A stretch of DNA of 64,000 nucleotides from an uncultured Clostridia bacterium (lineage in GTDB: Bacteria > Bacillota > Clostridia > UMGS1883). Position 1 is the stretch's first letter; each line of letters starts with the position of its first letter. The translations under genes were made by a program, and so were the position numbers. This document shows, piece by piece, positions 34,695 through 44,066 of this stretch. A model generated the notes under the pieces. That model ran no database searches and was not told the origin of the DNA. It saw only the letters and a list, made by a program, of their open reading frames with translations. The stretch lies in the NCBI GenBank assembly GCA_947629005.1, contig CANRCD010000004.1:1-64000 (forward strand). The letters are read 5' to 3'.

Positions 34695-34760
34695 GGGATT
34701 TTTGAAAAAATACCTCTTTAAAAGAATTTTTCCGCTTTAAATGCTATTTGGAAAAATTTC

Positions 34761-34789
34761 TTGCATTTAGTGCAAATCTGTGTTAAAAT
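34761..34789 (+). promoter_or_regulatory. promoter of D-Asp ligase/racemase/murE operon
   Basis: TTGCAT (34761-34766), 17-bp spacer, TAAAAT (34784-34789). A small inverted repeat TTGCA/TGCAA (34761-34775) overlaps the -35 box. Confidence 0.65.
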
Positions 34790-34825
34790 ATTATGTTAGA
34801 TAATATATACGGAAGGATGTTGCAG

Positions 34826-36037
34826 ATGGAATTCAAGGAGCAGGGGTTTACGCCCCTTTTGCTGGGCAACGATATAAATGTATACAGCGTGGCGCGGGCC
34901 TTTCACGAGGCCTACGGCCTTAAATCGTATTCGATAGGGAAGAAGGGCGGCGCGCCCTGCGCCGAAAGCCGCATGATAGTCCAGAGCGTGGAACCAAAAA
35001 TCGACGAGCCCGAGGTCTTTATAAGACGCGTGCGGGAGTTTGCCGAGGGGCGGGGCACGGTGCTGCTTATCGGCTGCGGCGACAATTATGTCCGCCTTAT
35101 CGCAAATAACAAGGCTTCCCTTCCGGATAACGTCGTCGCTCCTTATGCCGACGGTGAGTTTCTCGAGGGACTCATGGACAAGCAGCGCTTTTACGAGCTC
35201 TGCGAAAAACACGGCATTGCCTACCCGAAAACTCATGTCTGCACCATGCGCGACCTCGAGGTCAGTCCCGAGTTCGGCGCGCCGTATATTCTCAAGCCGT
35301 GCAACGGGCCCGAATACTTTGCCCACCCCTTTGAGGGGCAGAAAAAGGTGTTTAAGCTCGATACTCTTGCCGAGCTTCGCGAGACGGTGGCTGCCGTCTA
35401 TAACAGCGGCTATAAGGATAACCTCATCGTGCAGGAATTCGTCCCCGGCGACGACACCTATATGCGCGTCCTCACCAATTATTCCGACAAAAACGGCAAA
35501 GTGAAGCTGATGTGCCTCGGCCATGTGCTGCTCGAGGAGCATACCCCTTACGGCATAGGCAACCACGCCGTAATTATAAACGAGGCCGACCGCGCTCTTA
35601 TGGACAGATTTAAGGCTCTGCTTGAGGATATCGGCTACACAGGCTTTTCCAATTTTGACATAAAGTATGACAGCCGCGACAACACTTTCAAGGTGTTCGA
35701 GATAAATGTCCGTCAGGGGCGCAGCAACTTTTACGTGACGGGCGCGGGCTATAATATTGCCGAATATGTGGTTAAGGACCATATCCTCGGCGAGGAGCTT
35801 GGCGATACCGTTTATGCCGACAAAGAAAACCTTTGGCTCGTCGTGCCCGAGAAAGTGGCCTTCGACTATATTCGTCCCACCGAATACAAAACGCGCATGA
35901 AATCGCTCATCCGCAGGGGCAAGGCGGTCAACCCGCTGTTTTATAAGGGCGACAACAAGCCCGGCAGGCTGCTTAGGCTGATGAAGCAGCACCTGTCGCA
36001 CTTCGCGAAATACAAAAAATACCTCGGTAAAAACTAA
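34826..36037 (+). CDS. D-aspartate ligase-like ATP-grasp enzyme (403 aa)
   Basis: An ATP-grasp carboxylate-amine ligase closely resembling the D-aspartate ligase of Enterococcus faecium, which adds D-Asp to the side-chain amine of Lys in UDP-MurNAc-pentapeptide for the cross-bridge. Shared landmarks are PLLLGNDINVYSVARAFHEA (about 8-27), LLIGCGDNYVRLI, IVQEFVPGDDTYMRVL (about 205-220) and GFSNFDIKYD with FEINVRQGRSNF (metal-binding Glu/Asn of the ATP-grasp). The match is from memory of that protein. The ATG at 34826 has GGAAGG nine bases upstream; an ATG 33 bases earlier lacks an SD. The next gene, 20 bp on, encodes the racemase that would supply D-Asp. Confidence 0.88.
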   Translation: MEFKEQGFTPLLLGNDINVYSVARAFHEAYGLKSYSIGKKGGAPCAESRMIVQSVEPKIDEPEVFIRRVREFAEGRGTVLLIGCGDNYVRLIANNKASLPDNVVAPYADGEFLEGLMDKQRFYELCEKHGIAYPKTHVCTMRDLEVSPEFGAPYILKPCNGPEYFAHPFEGQKKVFKLDTLAELRETVAAVYNSGYKDNLIVQEFVPGDDTYMRVLTNYSDKNGKVKLMCLGHVLLEEHTPYGIGNHAVIINEADRALMDRFKALLEDIGYTGFSNFDIKYDSRDNTFKVFEINVRQGRSNFYVTGAGYNIAEYVVKDHILGEELGDTVYADKENLWLVVPEKVAFDYIRPTEYKTRMKSLIRRGKAVNPLFYKGDNKPGRLLRLMKQHLSHFAKYKKYLGKN

Positions 36038-36056
36038 GCCGAAAGCAGGTGACTTT

Positions 36057-36767
36057 ATGCTCAAGCTCGGAATAATAGGCGGCATGGGGCCGGAGGCCAC
36101 CCGACTGATGTACGGCGGCATAATCGACGCCACCGACGCCAAAACCGACCAAGAACATATCGACATGATAATTCTTAACCACGCCTCCATGCCCGACAGA
36201 ACCGCCGCGATAAAGAGCGGCGATACCGCCGAGGTGGTGCGGCTGCTGCGCGAGGATGCGCAAATGCTGGAGCGGTGCGGCGCGGGGCTTATCGCCATAC
36301 CCTGCAACACCAGCCACGTTTTTCTGGACGAGGTACGCTCCGCCGTGAGCGTGCCCGTGCTTGACATGATAGGCGAAACGGCGCGATACATAGCGGAAAA
36401 TCGGCCCGACATAAAAAAAGCGGGCATACTTGCCACCGACGGCACAATCTCGCAGGGGCTTTATCATCGGGCGCTCGAAAAATACGGCATTGAGCCTTTC
36501 GCGCCGGAGGGCGATATACAGAAAACAGTTATGGATATAATCTACGGCCAGATAAAGGCCGGCAAAAAGGGCAATATCGAGGATTTTGCCGTTGTGGACA
36601 CCTTTCTCAAGAAAAACGGCTGCGACGGCGCGGTGCTCGCCTGTACGGAGCTAAGTGTGTTTCGGACTAATCACGAGCTGAACAGCTATTATGTCGACGC
36701 CATGCAGGCGCTTGTTGAACGCTGCGTCACGCTCTGCGGAGGCAAGCTGAAGGAGGAAAAGAAATGA
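36057..36767 (+). CDS. aspartate/glutamate racemase family protein (236 aa)
   Basis: A PLP-independent amino-acid racemase of the Asp/Glu racemase family. The paired catalytic cysteines are Cys83 (IPCNTSH) and Cys196 (LACTELS); the N-terminus LGIIGGMGPEAT is typical. Placed between a D-aspartate ligase and murE, aspartate is the likely substrate, making D-Asp for the peptidoglycan cross-bridge. Glutamate racemase (MurI) activity cannot be ruled out from sequence. It overlaps the next gene by 4 bp (ATGA), so translation is coupled. Confidence 0.9.
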   Translation: MLKLGIIGGMGPEATRLMYGGIIDATDAKTDQEHIDMIILNHASMPDRTAAIKSGDTAEVVRLLREDAQMLERCGAGLIAIPCNTSHVFLDEVRSAVSVPVLDMIGETARYIAENRPDIKKAGILATDGTISQGLYHRALEKYGIEPFAPEGDIQKTVMDIIYGQIKAGKKGNIEDFAVVDTFLKKNGCDGAVLACTELSVFRTNHELNSYYVDAMQALVERCVTLCGGKLKEEKK

Positions 36768-39115
36768 TACTGAGGGATTATATAGACCTGTTTGAGAACG
36801 GTGGCCTAAAAACCGAGGCCTGCTGCGAACCGGAGAGGCGGGTGGACTATATCTCCTGCGACTCAAAGAACGTCAGGAATAACACTCTGTTCCTCTGCAA
36901 GGGGGCCCATTTTAAGAGCGAGTACCTCAGAGCCGCGCAGGAGAAGGGGGCCGTGTGCTATGTGGCGGAGAACAAGCAGGAGGTTAAGGGGGAGTATATC
37001 CTCGTAGACGATGTGCGCCGCGCCATGGCGCTCATGGCAAATTACTACTATGCCTACGCATGGGACAAGCTCAACCTCATCGGGATAACGGGAACCAAGG
37101 GAAAGAGCACCACGGCATATTTTGTGAAATACATTCTTGACGAGGCGCAAAAAGCCAAGGGCGGCAGAGAGAGCGCGATTATCTCGTCTATTGACACATA
37201 CGACGGCGTGGAGCGCTTCGAGAGCCATCTTACCACGCCCGAGCCCTTCGATTTGCACCGCCATTTCGACAACGCCGTAAAAAGCGGCATAGACTACCTC
37301 ACGATGGAGGTTTCGAGCCAAGCCCTCAAGTATGACCGCGTTTTCGGCGTGGGATTCAAGGTGGGGTGCTTCCTCAACATCGGCGCCGACCACATCAGCC
37401 CCGTCGAGCACGCGGACTTCGCCGACTATTTTGGCTCTAAGCTGAGGCTTTTTGAAAGCTGCGAAACCGCCGTCATAAACATGGACTGCGACCACGCCGA
37501 CGAGGTCGCTGCGGCCGCCGCCGAGGCGAAAAGGGTGATAACCTTCTCGTCAAAGCGCTCCGACGCCGACATCTACGGCTATGGCATACACAAGCGCGGG
37601 GCCGACACCGTGTTCAACGTAAAAACCGCGGACTTCGACATGGAGTTCACCCTTACCATACCCGGCCTTTTCAACGTGGAAAACGCCCTTGCCGCCATCG
37701 GTATATGTACGGCTCTGGGGATAGATAAGCGCTATATGCTCACCGGCCTGATGAAGGCGCGCAGCAAGGGGCGCATGGAGGTCTACCAGAACGCCGACAA
37801 GAGCGTTACCGCCATTGTTGACTACGCTCACAACAAGCTCAGCTTTGAAAACCTGTTCGAGTCCGTCCGCCGCGAGTACGAGGGCAAGCGCATTGTTATC
37901 GTGTTTGGCTGCCCGGGCTATAAGGCCTACGACCGCCGCCGCGACCTCGGTTCCATCGCCGGACGGTTCGCGCAGATGGTCTATATCACGGAGGAGGACC
38001 CCGGCGAGGAGCCCGTGGGCGATATTTCGCGGGAGATAGCCGGTTACGTCGAGGCGCAGGGCTGCCCATACGAGATAATTGACGACCGCGGCGAGGCCAT
38101 ACGCCGCGCTATTATGGACAGCGGCGAGCCGACTGTGGTGCTCGTTACCGGAAAGGGTGACGAGACCCGTCAAAAGCGCGGAACCGAATATATTGACTGC
38201 CCCAGCGATGTGGAGTACGTGAAAAAATTCCTCGATGAGTACGACGTCGAGACCGGCATTGACCGAACCGAGAAGATACACGGCTTTCAGGACATTCTTC
38301 CCGCCCTGCACAGGCTTTACGGCCGCAATGTAGTCGTCAAGCTGGGCGGCAGCGTGCTTGAGGACGAGGCTCTCATCGGCCCGCTGCTCGAGGATATTTC
38401 CCTCCTTGCCATGGTGGGCGCGAGGGTAACTGTTGTCCACGGCGGCGGCAAGGAGATAAATTCCACCCTTAAAGCCCTCGGCATAGAGCCAAAATTTGAG
38501 GACGGCTACCGCGTCACCGGCGAAAGGGAGATTAAGGTAGTGGAGATGGTATTGAGCGGCAGCGTGAACAAACGCCTCGTGGGCGAGATAGCCTCGCGCG
38601 GGGTGAAGGCCGTGGGTGTCAGCGGCAAGGACGGCCGCATACTTACGGCGGAGAAAAAGCTCGCCGGCGGTCGCGATATCGGCCTTGTTGGGCAGATAAC
38701 CGCCGTCGATGTCTCCCTTATCAACAGCCTGCTCGACAGCGGCTGCGTGGTTGTGCTTTCGCCCGTCGGCGCGGGCAAGGACGGCGAAACCTTCAACATT
38801 AACGCCGATGACGCCGCCACCGAGGCGGCCCGCGCCCTTAAAGCGGACAAGCTGGTCTTTATCACCGACGTGAACGGCTTAATGCTCGATCCTGACAATG
38901 AAAAAACCGTCATTGACACCATGAACGCAGACCGCGCCCGAATGCTGCTGGACAACGGCTTTGTGGGCGGCGGAATGATACCCAAGCTCAGCAATATACT
39001 TTCCGCGTTGAAGGACGGCGTAAGTCAGGTCGAGATACTGAGCGGCAAGGTCAGGAACAACCTTATCTCCTGTCTTATCTCCGCAAAAAAGGTCGGCACC
39101 ACTATAAAGAGATAA
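36764..39115 (+). CDS. MurE tripeptide ligase fused to acetylglutamate kinase-like domain (783 aa)
   Basis: One continuous frame joining two complete enzymes. Residues 1-495 are a MurE-type ligase adding the third residue to UDP-MurNAc-L-Ala-D-Glu: P-loop GITGTKGKST (107-116), SHLTTPE (154-160), MEVSSQAL, YFGSK (likely carbamoyl-Lys226) and DYAHN. The selectivity loop reads TEEDPGEEP (409-417), like streptococcal/enterococcal L-Lys MurE and unlike the DNPR of DAP enzymes. Residues 510-783 are a full ArgB-like kinase: VVVKLGGSV (523-531), HGGGKEI (559-565), SVNKRLV, GVSGKDG (618-624), FNINADDAA (677-685), GGMIPK (736-741). No internal stop or SD-Met start separates them. The fusion is unusual; the role of the kinase half is unknown. 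Confidence 0.9.
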   Translation: MILRDYIDLFENGGLKTEACCEPERRVDYISCDSKNVRNNTLFLCKGAHFKSEYLRAAQEKGAVCYVAENKQEVKGEYILVDDVRRAMALMANYYYAYAWDKLNLIGITGTKGKSTTAYFVKYILDEAQKAKGGRESAIISSIDTYDGVERFESHLTTPEPFDLHRHFDNAVKSGIDYLTMEVSSQALKYDRVFGVGFKVGCFLNIGADHISPVEHADFADYFGSKLRLFESCETAVINMDCDHADEVAAAAAEAKRVITFSSKRSDADIYGYGIHKRGADTVFNVKTADFDMEFTLTIPGLFNVENALAAIGICTALGIDKRYMLTGLMKARSKGRMEVYQNADKSVTAIVDYAHNKLSFENLFESVRREYEGKRIVIVFGCPGYKAYDRRRDLGSIAGRFAQMVYITEEDPGEEPVGDISREIAGYVEAQGCPYEIIDDRGEAIRRAIMDSGEPTVVLVTGKGDETRQKRGTEYIDCPSDVEYVKKFLDEYDVETGIDRTEKIHGFQDILPALHRLYGRNVVVKLGGSVLEDEALIGPLLEDISLLAMVGARVTVVHGGGKEINSTLKALGIEPKFEDGYRVTGEREIKVVEMVLSGSVNKRLVGEIASRGVKAVGVSGKDGRILTAEKKLAGGRDIGLVGQITAVDVSLINSLLDSGCVVVLSPVGAGKDGETFNINADDAATEAARALKADKLVFITDVNGLMLDPDNEKTVIDTMNADRARMLLDNGFVGGGMIPKLSNILSALKDGVSQVEILSGKVRNNLISCLISAKKVGTTIKR

Positions 39116-39167
39116 AAATGTGATAAAAAATATTAGATGATTTGAAAAATAATAGTAAAAAATTGAA

Positions 39168-39196
39168 TTGAAAACTTTTTGCCGCGATGATATAAT
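39168..39196 (+). promoter_or_regulatory. glnA operon promoter
   Basis: TTGAAA (39168-39173), 17-bp spacer, TATAAT (39191-39196). A 100-nt leader follows before glnA. Confidence 0.85.
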
Positions 39197-39235
39197 AGAG
39201 CTGTGGGCAAAGGCGTCCGCACAAACTTCACAAAA

Positions 39236-39285
39236 TCCGGCTCCCGCCGGACGGGCCGCGCGGCCCGTGCCGCCATAACGGCGGC
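39236..39285 (+). promoter_or_regulatory. three tandem GC hairpins in the glnA leader
   Basis: Three back-to-back stems lie between the promoter and the glnA SD: TCCGGC/GCCGGA (39236-39251), an 18-bp self-complementary ACGGGCC/GGCCCGT (39251-39268) and GCCGCC/GGCGGC with loop ATAAC (39269-39285). An ANTAR RNA-binding regulator is encoded right after glnA, so an RNA-level switch is plausible. The loops are not the canonical six-base ANTAR loops. Confidence 0.5.
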
Positions 39286-39302
39286 GGAACGGAGGCTTTA
39301 AT

Positions 39303-40637
39303 ATGAGCAAGTATACCAAGGCCGACATTGTGCGCCTCGTCGAGGAAAACGACGTGCGCTTTATACGGCTTCAGTTCACCGATATGTTTGGCCAGCTAAA
39401 GAACATGGCCATCACCAACAGCCAGCTTAAAAAGGCGCTGGACAATCAGTGTATGTTCGACGGCTCGTCCATTGACGGCTTCGCGCGGATAGAGGAATCC
39501 GATATGTTCCTTTATCCCGACCTCGACACCTTTGCCATTTTTCCGTGGAGGCCGCAGCAGGGCAAGGTGGCCCGCCTTATATGCGACGTTTATAAGCCCG
39601 ACGGCGCTCCCTTTGAGGGCGATCCCAGATATGTGCTTAAGCGCGCCGTAAGTAAGGCCGCCGAAATGGGCTATGCCTTTAATGTGGGCCCCGAGTGCGA
39701 GTTTTTCCTTTTCCACACAGACGAGGAGGGCCGTCCCACTACAAAAACCAACGACAAGGGCGGGTATTTTGACCTTGCCCCCGTGGACGGCGGCGAGAAC
39801 TGCCGCCGCGATATCGGCCTCGCGCTTGAGGAAATGGGCTTCGAGATCGAGGCCTCGCACCATGAGGTGGCGCAGGGCCAGCACGAGATCGATTTCCGCT
39901 ACGGAACGGCGCTCCGTGCCGCCGATAATATTATAACCTTCAAGCTTGTCGTTAAGTCCATAGCGCAGCGTCACGGTCTGCACGCCACCTTTATGCCCAA
40001 GCCGATTTTCGGCATAAACGGCAGCGGTATGCACACCAACATGAGCCTTATGCGTGAGGACGGCGCCAACGCTTTTTATGACGAGACTAAGCCTAACGGT
40101 CTCAGTGACCTTGCCCTCAGCTTTATTGCCGGCATTCTCGGGCACGTCAAGGCCACAACGGCCGTGACTAACCCCACGGTAAACTCATATAAGCGGCTGG
40201 TGCCCGGCTACGAGGCCCCCTGCTATATTTCGTGGAGCGAGTCGAACCGCAGCGCCCTCATTCGTATTCCCTCCTCGAGGGGCGCATCCACAAGAATCGA
40301 GCTCCGCAGCCCCGACCCTACCTGCAACCCCTATCTGGCTCTCGCCGTTATGCTTATGGCCGGCCTTGACGGAGTTAAGCGAGGCCTTGTGCCCCAACCC
40401 GCGATAAAGGAATCCATATTCAGCCTTACCCCCGCGCAGAGGGCGGAAAAAGGCATTGAAAGCCTGCCCGGAACACTGGAGGCCGCTATAAAAGAAACCG
40501 AAAATGACGCTATCGTCCGCGAGACCCTTGGCGACGAGCTCTTTAAACGCTATGTGGCCGCGAAGAAGGACGAGTGGAACGAGTACCGCACACAGGTCAC
40601 TCGCTGGGAAATTGAAAAATATCTGGGTAATTTCTAA
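39303..40637 (+). CDS. glnA: glutamine synthetase, type I (444 aa)
   Basis: GSI enzyme making glutamine from glutamate, ammonia and ATP. Signatures are [31 protein letters not shown] (the DGSS signature), [20 protein letters not shown] (active-site His), [20 protein letters not shown] and [12 protein letters not shown]. At 444 residues it is the short GSI-alpha form of Firmicutes, without the adenylylation-loop insertion, so control is likely by feedback or by the ANTAR protein next door. SD GGAGG precedes the ATG. It heads an operon extending to purF, whose amidotransferase consumes glutamine. Confidence 0.97.
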   Translation: MSKYTKADIVRLVEENDVRFIRLQFTDMFGQLKNMAITNSQLKKALDNQCMFDGSSIDGFARIEESDMFLYPDLDTFAIFPWRPQQGKVARLICDVYKPDGAPFEGDPRYVLKRAVSKAAEMGYAFNVGPECEFFLFHTDEEGRPTTKTNDKGGYFDLAPVDGGENCRRDIGLALEEMGFEIEASHHEVAQGQHEIDFRYGTALRAADNIITFKLVVKSIAQRHGLHATFMPKPIFGINGSGMHTNMSLMREDGANAFYDETKPNGLSDLALSFIAGILGHVKATTAVTNPTVNSYKRLVPGYEAPCYISWSESNRSALIRIPSSRGASTRIELRSPDPTCNPYLALAVMLMAGLDGVKRGLVPQPAIKESIFSLTPAQRAEKGIESLPGTLEAAIKETENDAIVRETLGDELFKRYVAAKKDEWNEYRTQVTRWEIEKYLGNF

Positions 40638-40673
40638 GCCTCTCGCGAAGCTATAGGGAGGAGTAGAAATCAG

Positions 40674-41234
40674 ATGAAAAGTGTTATACTGGCTTTTCAG
40701 AACGCCGACGCGGCGGCAACTATCAGTCGGGCTGTACAGCTCGGCGGCTACGGCGTCAGCGGCGTCTGTGCCAGCGGGGCTGAGGTGCTGAGAATGCTCG
40801 GATGGACGTCGGCCTCGGCGGTTATCTGTGGGTATAGGCTCAAGGACGTCACCGCAGCAGAGCTTTTCTATAGCCTGCCGCAGGGGATGGGAATGCTTGT
40901 CCTTCTCTCCCAGAGCCAGTCGGGCAGCGTGGAGCTGCCCTACGGCATACAGAGCCTAAATCTGCCCGTCAGCCGCACCGCCATGCTGGACGCGCTGAAA
41001 ACGGTTATAATGATAAACGACAGGCCAAGTACGAAAAAGAGCGGCGAGGACCTTCGTCCCGACCGTACCGGCGCTGATAAGGAGGCTATCTCGCGGGCAA
41101 AGGCCCTGCTTATGGAGCAGGGAAATATGACTGAGGATCAGGCCCACCGCTTCATACAGAGGGTGAGCATGAACAACGGCAGCAAAATGGCCGATACAGC
41201 GAGGGGCATCCTCGCAGGTGAAATTCTTTATTAG
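40674..41234 (+). CDS. ANTAR-domain RNA-binding regulator with degenerate receiver (186 aa)
   Basis: An ANTAR-type antiterminator candidate. Residues about 1-115 resemble a response-regulator receiver, but the usual phospho-Asp position reads VICGYRLKD, with Gly in place of Asp, so phosphorylation is doubtful. The C-terminal ANTAR three-helix domain (about 132-183: [20 protein letters not shown], then [20 protein letters not shown]) should bind paired hairpins in RNA. It follows glnA by 37 bp, the known arrangement in Clostridia, and could act on the hairpin-rich glnA leader. SD GGGAGGAG precedes the ATG. Confidence 0.9.
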   Translation: MKSVILAFQNADAAATISRAVQLGGYGVSGVCASGAEVLRMLGWTSASAVICGYRLKDVTAAELFYSLPQGMGMLVLLSQSQSGSVELPYGIQSLNLPVSRTAMLDALKTVIMINDRPSTKKSGEDLRPDRTGADKEAISRAKALLMEQGNMTEDQAHRFIQRVSMNNGSKMADTARGILAGEILY

Positions 41235-41245
41235 AAGGTGAAAAG

Positions 41246-42082
41246 TTGAAAATCACGAAGATGCACGGCATAGGCAACGATTATATCTATGTCAACTGCT
41301 TTGAGGAGAGCGTTCCCGACCCCTCCCGCGCCGCGCGCGAGCTGAGCGACAGACATTTCTGGATAGGCAGCGACGGGCTGGTGCTGATTAAACCAAGCGA
41401 TATCGCCGATTTTGAAATGGATATGTACAACTCTGACGGCTCGCGGGCCGAGATGTGCGGCAATGCAATCCGCTGCGTGGGCAAGTACGTTTACGATAGC
41501 GGACTTACCGATAAAACCGAGATATCCGTCGCCACCGGCGCGGGAATCAAGCGCCTTGTGATGAGCGAGGAGGGCGGCAAAATAATCTCCGTCCGCGTTG
41601 ATATGGGCGAGCCCATCCTTGAGCCCGCGAAAATCCCCTGCCTGTTCGAGGGTGAAACCGCCGTTGACAGGCCTATAACCGTGAATGGCAAGGATTACCG
41701 CGTTACCTGCGTGTCTATGGGCAATCCTCACGCCGTGGTTTACGTGGACGACGTGGACGGCCTTGAAATTGAAAAAATCGGTCCTTGCTTCGAGAAACAC
41801 GAGTTTTTTCCCAACAAGACAAACACCGAGTTTGCGAAGGTCCTTTCTCCGTCAGAGGTTCAGATGCGCGTGTGGGAGAGGGGAGCGGGCGAGACTTGGG
41901 CCTGCGGCACCGGCGCGTGCGCGGTTCTCGTTTCCACCGTGCTTAACGGCCTTTGCGAGCGCAAATCAGTGATAAAGCTGCGCGGAGGCGACCTTCTTGT
42001 CGAGTGGGACGAAAAGACAAATCACGTCTTTATGACCGGCCCCGCCGCAACGGTTTTCACCGCGGAAATAGACTATAAATAA
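41246..42082 (+). CDS. dapF: diaminopimelate epimerase (278 aa)
   Basis: Converts LL- to meso-diaminopimelate, a cofactor-independent two-cysteine epimerase. Cys71 ([12 protein letters not shown]) and Cys220 ([10 protein letters not shown]) are the acid/base pair. [12 protein letters not shown] at the N-terminus and GNPHAVV are also diagnostic. It starts with TTG at 41246 behind AAGGTG, 12 bp after the ANTAR gene. Together with dapL directly downstream it forms the late lysine/DAP pathway. Since MurE here looks Lys-specific, the meso-DAP is probably destined mainly for lysine, not wall cross-linking. Confidence 0.97.
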   Translation: MKITKMHGIGNDYIYVNCFEESVPDPSRAARELSDRHFWIGSDGLVLIKPSDIADFEMDMYNSDGSRAEMCGNAIRCVGKYVYDSGLTDKTEISVATGAGIKRLVMSEEGGKIISVRVDMGEPILEPAKIPCLFEGETAVDRPITVNGKDYRVTCVSMGNPHAVVYVDDVDGLEIEKIGPCFEKHEFFPNKTNTEFAKVLSPSEVQMRVWERGAGETWACGTGACAVLVSTVLNGLCERKSVIKLRGGDLLVEWDEKTNHVFMTGPAATVFTAEIDYK

Positions 42083-42092
42083 GGAGCTCATT

Positions 42093-43316
42093 ATGGTTAA
42101 GATCAACGAAAACTACCTGAAGCTGCCCGGCAGCTACCTTTTCAGCACCATCGCCCGCAAGGTTAAAGAGTATAAGGAAGCAAACCCTGCCGCGAACGTC
42201 ATCAGTCTCGGAATCGGCGACGTTACGCTGCCGCTGCCCGCGGCCGTAATTTCCGCAATGCACAGGGCCGTTGACGAAATGGCGGATAAGTCCACCTTCC
42301 GCGGCTACGGTCCCGAACAGGGCTACGACTTTTTGAGGAACGCCATCGCCGAGAACGATTACAAAGCGAGGGGCGTGGACATTTCTCCCGACGAGATTTT
42401 CATTTCCGACGGCGCTAAAAGTGACAGCGGCAACATCGGCGACATATTCTCCGCCGATAACGTGGTCGCCGTCTGCGATCCGGTTTATCCGGTTTATGTG
42501 GACACAAACGCCATGGCCGGACGCGCCGGCGACTATGACGAAAAAACCGGAATGTGGACGAATATCGTCTATATGCCCTGCCTTGAGGAAAACGGCTTTC
42601 TGCCTCAGCTTCCCGAGCGCAGGCCCGATATAATATACCTATGCTTTCCCAACAATCCCTCCGGAGCGGCGGCTACCAAGGCGGAGCTTAAAAAATGGGT
42701 CGATTACGCCCTTGAAAACGGCTCTGTCATCTTCTTCGACGCCGCCTACGAGGCATATATAACCGAGGACGACGTTCCCCACAGCATTTTCGAAATAGAT
42801 GGAGCAAAACGCTGCGCTATAGAGTTCCGCTCCTTCAGCAAAAACGCCGGCTTTACCGGCACTCGCTGCGCCTTCACTGTCATTCCCGACGAGCTTAAAA
42901 TCGGCGGGGTGAGCGTGAAATCCCTTTGGAACCGCCGCCACACCACCAAGTTCAACGGCGTGCCGTATATCGTCCAGCGCGGTGCGGAGGCCGTTTACAC
43001 ACCGGAGGGCAGGGAGCAGACGAGGGCGCTCGTCGCGTATTATCAGAGCAACGCCCGCCTCATTAAAAGCGAGCTTGCGGCGGCCGGCTTCAGTGTCAGC
43101 GGCGGGGTAAATTCGCCTTACGTGTGGCTTAAAACTCCCGATGGTATGACGAGCTGGGAATTTTTTGACGAGCTCCTTGAAAAGGCCAATGTTGTCGGCA
43201 CGCCCGGCAGCGGCTTCGGCCCAAGCGGCGAGGGCTATTTCCGCCTGACGGGCTTCGGCAGCGCCGAAAATACCCGCGAGGCCATCGAAAGGATAAAGGC
43301 TGTATTCTGTAAGTAA
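42093..43316 (+). CDS. dapL: LL-diaminopimelate aminotransferase (407 aa)
   Basis: A fold-type I PLP aminotransferase making LL-DAP directly from tetrahydrodipicolinate and glutamate. It begins [20 protein letters not shown], the DapL hallmark, with [10 protein letters not shown] and [14 protein letters not shown]. Lys250 ([12 protein letters not shown]) should hold PLP, and NNPSGA and FFDAAYEAY contact it. The enzyme bypasses the succinylase/acetylase route and feeds DapF, whose gene ends 11 bp upstream. SD AAGGAG precedes the ATG. Confidence 0.97.
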   Translation: MVKINENYLKLPGSYLFSTIARKVKEYKEANPAANVISLGIGDVTLPLPAAVISAMHRAVDEMADKSTFRGYGPEQGYDFLRNAIAENDYKARGVDISPDEIFISDGAKSDSGNIGDIFSADNVVAVCDPVYPVYVDTNAMAGRAGDYDEKTGMWTNIVYMPCLEENGFLPQLPERRPDIIYLCFPNNPSGAAATKAELKKWVDYALENGSVIFFDAAYEAYITEDDVPHSIFEIDGAKRCAIEFRSFSKNAGFTGTRCAFTVIPDELKIGGVSVKSLWNRRHTTKFNGVPYIVQRGAEAVYTPEGREQTRALVAYYQSNARLIKSELAAAGFSVSGGVNSPYVWLKTPDGMTSWEFFDELLEKANVVGTPGSGFGPSGEGYFRLTGFGSAENTREAIERIKAVFCK

Positions 43317-43347
43317 TTTAATAAAATTATATTTGGAGGTCAGTACT

Positions 43348-44049
43348 ATGAAGAAGGAAATGCTCTATGAGGGCAAGGCGAAAAAGGTATTCCTGACGGA
43401 CAACGAGGATCAGCTTATCGTTGACTACAAGGACGACGCCACCGCCTTTAACGGACTTAAGAAGGGCAGCATCGAGAACAAGGGCGTGGTGAACAACCGC
43501 ATGACGAATCTCATCTTCAAGATGCTTGAAAAAAAGGGTATCCCCACCCATTTGGTGGAGGAGATAAGCGATCGCGAAACCGTGGTTAAAAGGGTGGAGA
43601 TAGTTCCCCTCGAGGTCATTGTCCGCAACGTGGCCGCGGGCAGCTTTTCCAAGCGATTCGGCGTAGAGGAGGGCACAGCCCTGCTTTCGCCCACGCTGGA
43701 GTTCTGCTACAAAAACGACGACCTTGGCGACCCGATGATAAACGACTATCAGATATACGCTCTCGGTCTCGCCACAAAGGAGGAGATTGCCGCTATCACC
43801 GACCTCACTTTTAAGGTGAACGACGCGCTATGCGAGTTTTTCAAGCAGCTCAATATAAGGCTTATCGACTTCAAGATTGAGTTCGGCCGCTATCATGGCC
43901 AGATAATCCTTGCCGATGAGATATCGCCCGACACCTGCCGCCTTTGGGACGCCACGACCAATGAAAAGCTCGATAAGGACCGCTTCCGCAGGGACATGGG
44001 CAATGTAGAGGGCGCATACGCTGAAGTGTTCAAGCGCTTGGGCCTGTAA
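43348..44049 (+). CDS. purC: SAICAR synthetase, PurC (233 aa)
   Basis: Phosphoribosylaminoimidazole-succinocarboxamide synthase of de novo purine synthesis; it joins CAIR and aspartate using ATP. Motifs [10 protein letters not shown] (near the N-terminus), [33 protein letters not shown] and DKDRFRRD are diagnostic. Start ATG 43348 is preceded by GGAGG; an in-frame TTG 15 bases upstream is less likely. It sits 31 bp after dapL and 17 bp before purF. The rest of the pur pathway is not in this window. Confidence 0.97.
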   Translation: MKKEMLYEGKAKKVFLTDNEDQLIVDYKDDATAFNGLKKGSIENKGVVNNRMTNLIFKMLEKKGIPTHLVEEISDRETVVKRVEIVPLEVIVRNVAAGSFSKRFGVEEGTALLSPTLEFCYKNDDLGDPMINDYQIYALGLATKEEIAAITDLTFKVNDALCEFFKQLNIRLIDFKIEFGRYHGQIILADEISPDTCRLWDATTNEKLDKDRFRRDMGNVEGAYAEVFKRLGL

Positions 44050-44066
44050 CGGGAGCAGTTTGGCGA

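Noticed and set aside
36057-36767. Glutamate racemase MurI
   Set aside because: Both belong to the same superfamily, but the neighbours (D-Asp ligase, Lys-type murE) favour aspartate; MurI cannot be fully excluded.
39236-39285. Glutamine riboswitch upstream of glnA
   Set aside because: No recognisable glnA-motif or Downstream-peptide core; only GC hairpins are visible.
39236-39285. Canonical ANTAR two-hexaloop target
   Set aside because: Loops are 4-5 nt with no A1/G4 pattern, so it cannot be called as the known motif.
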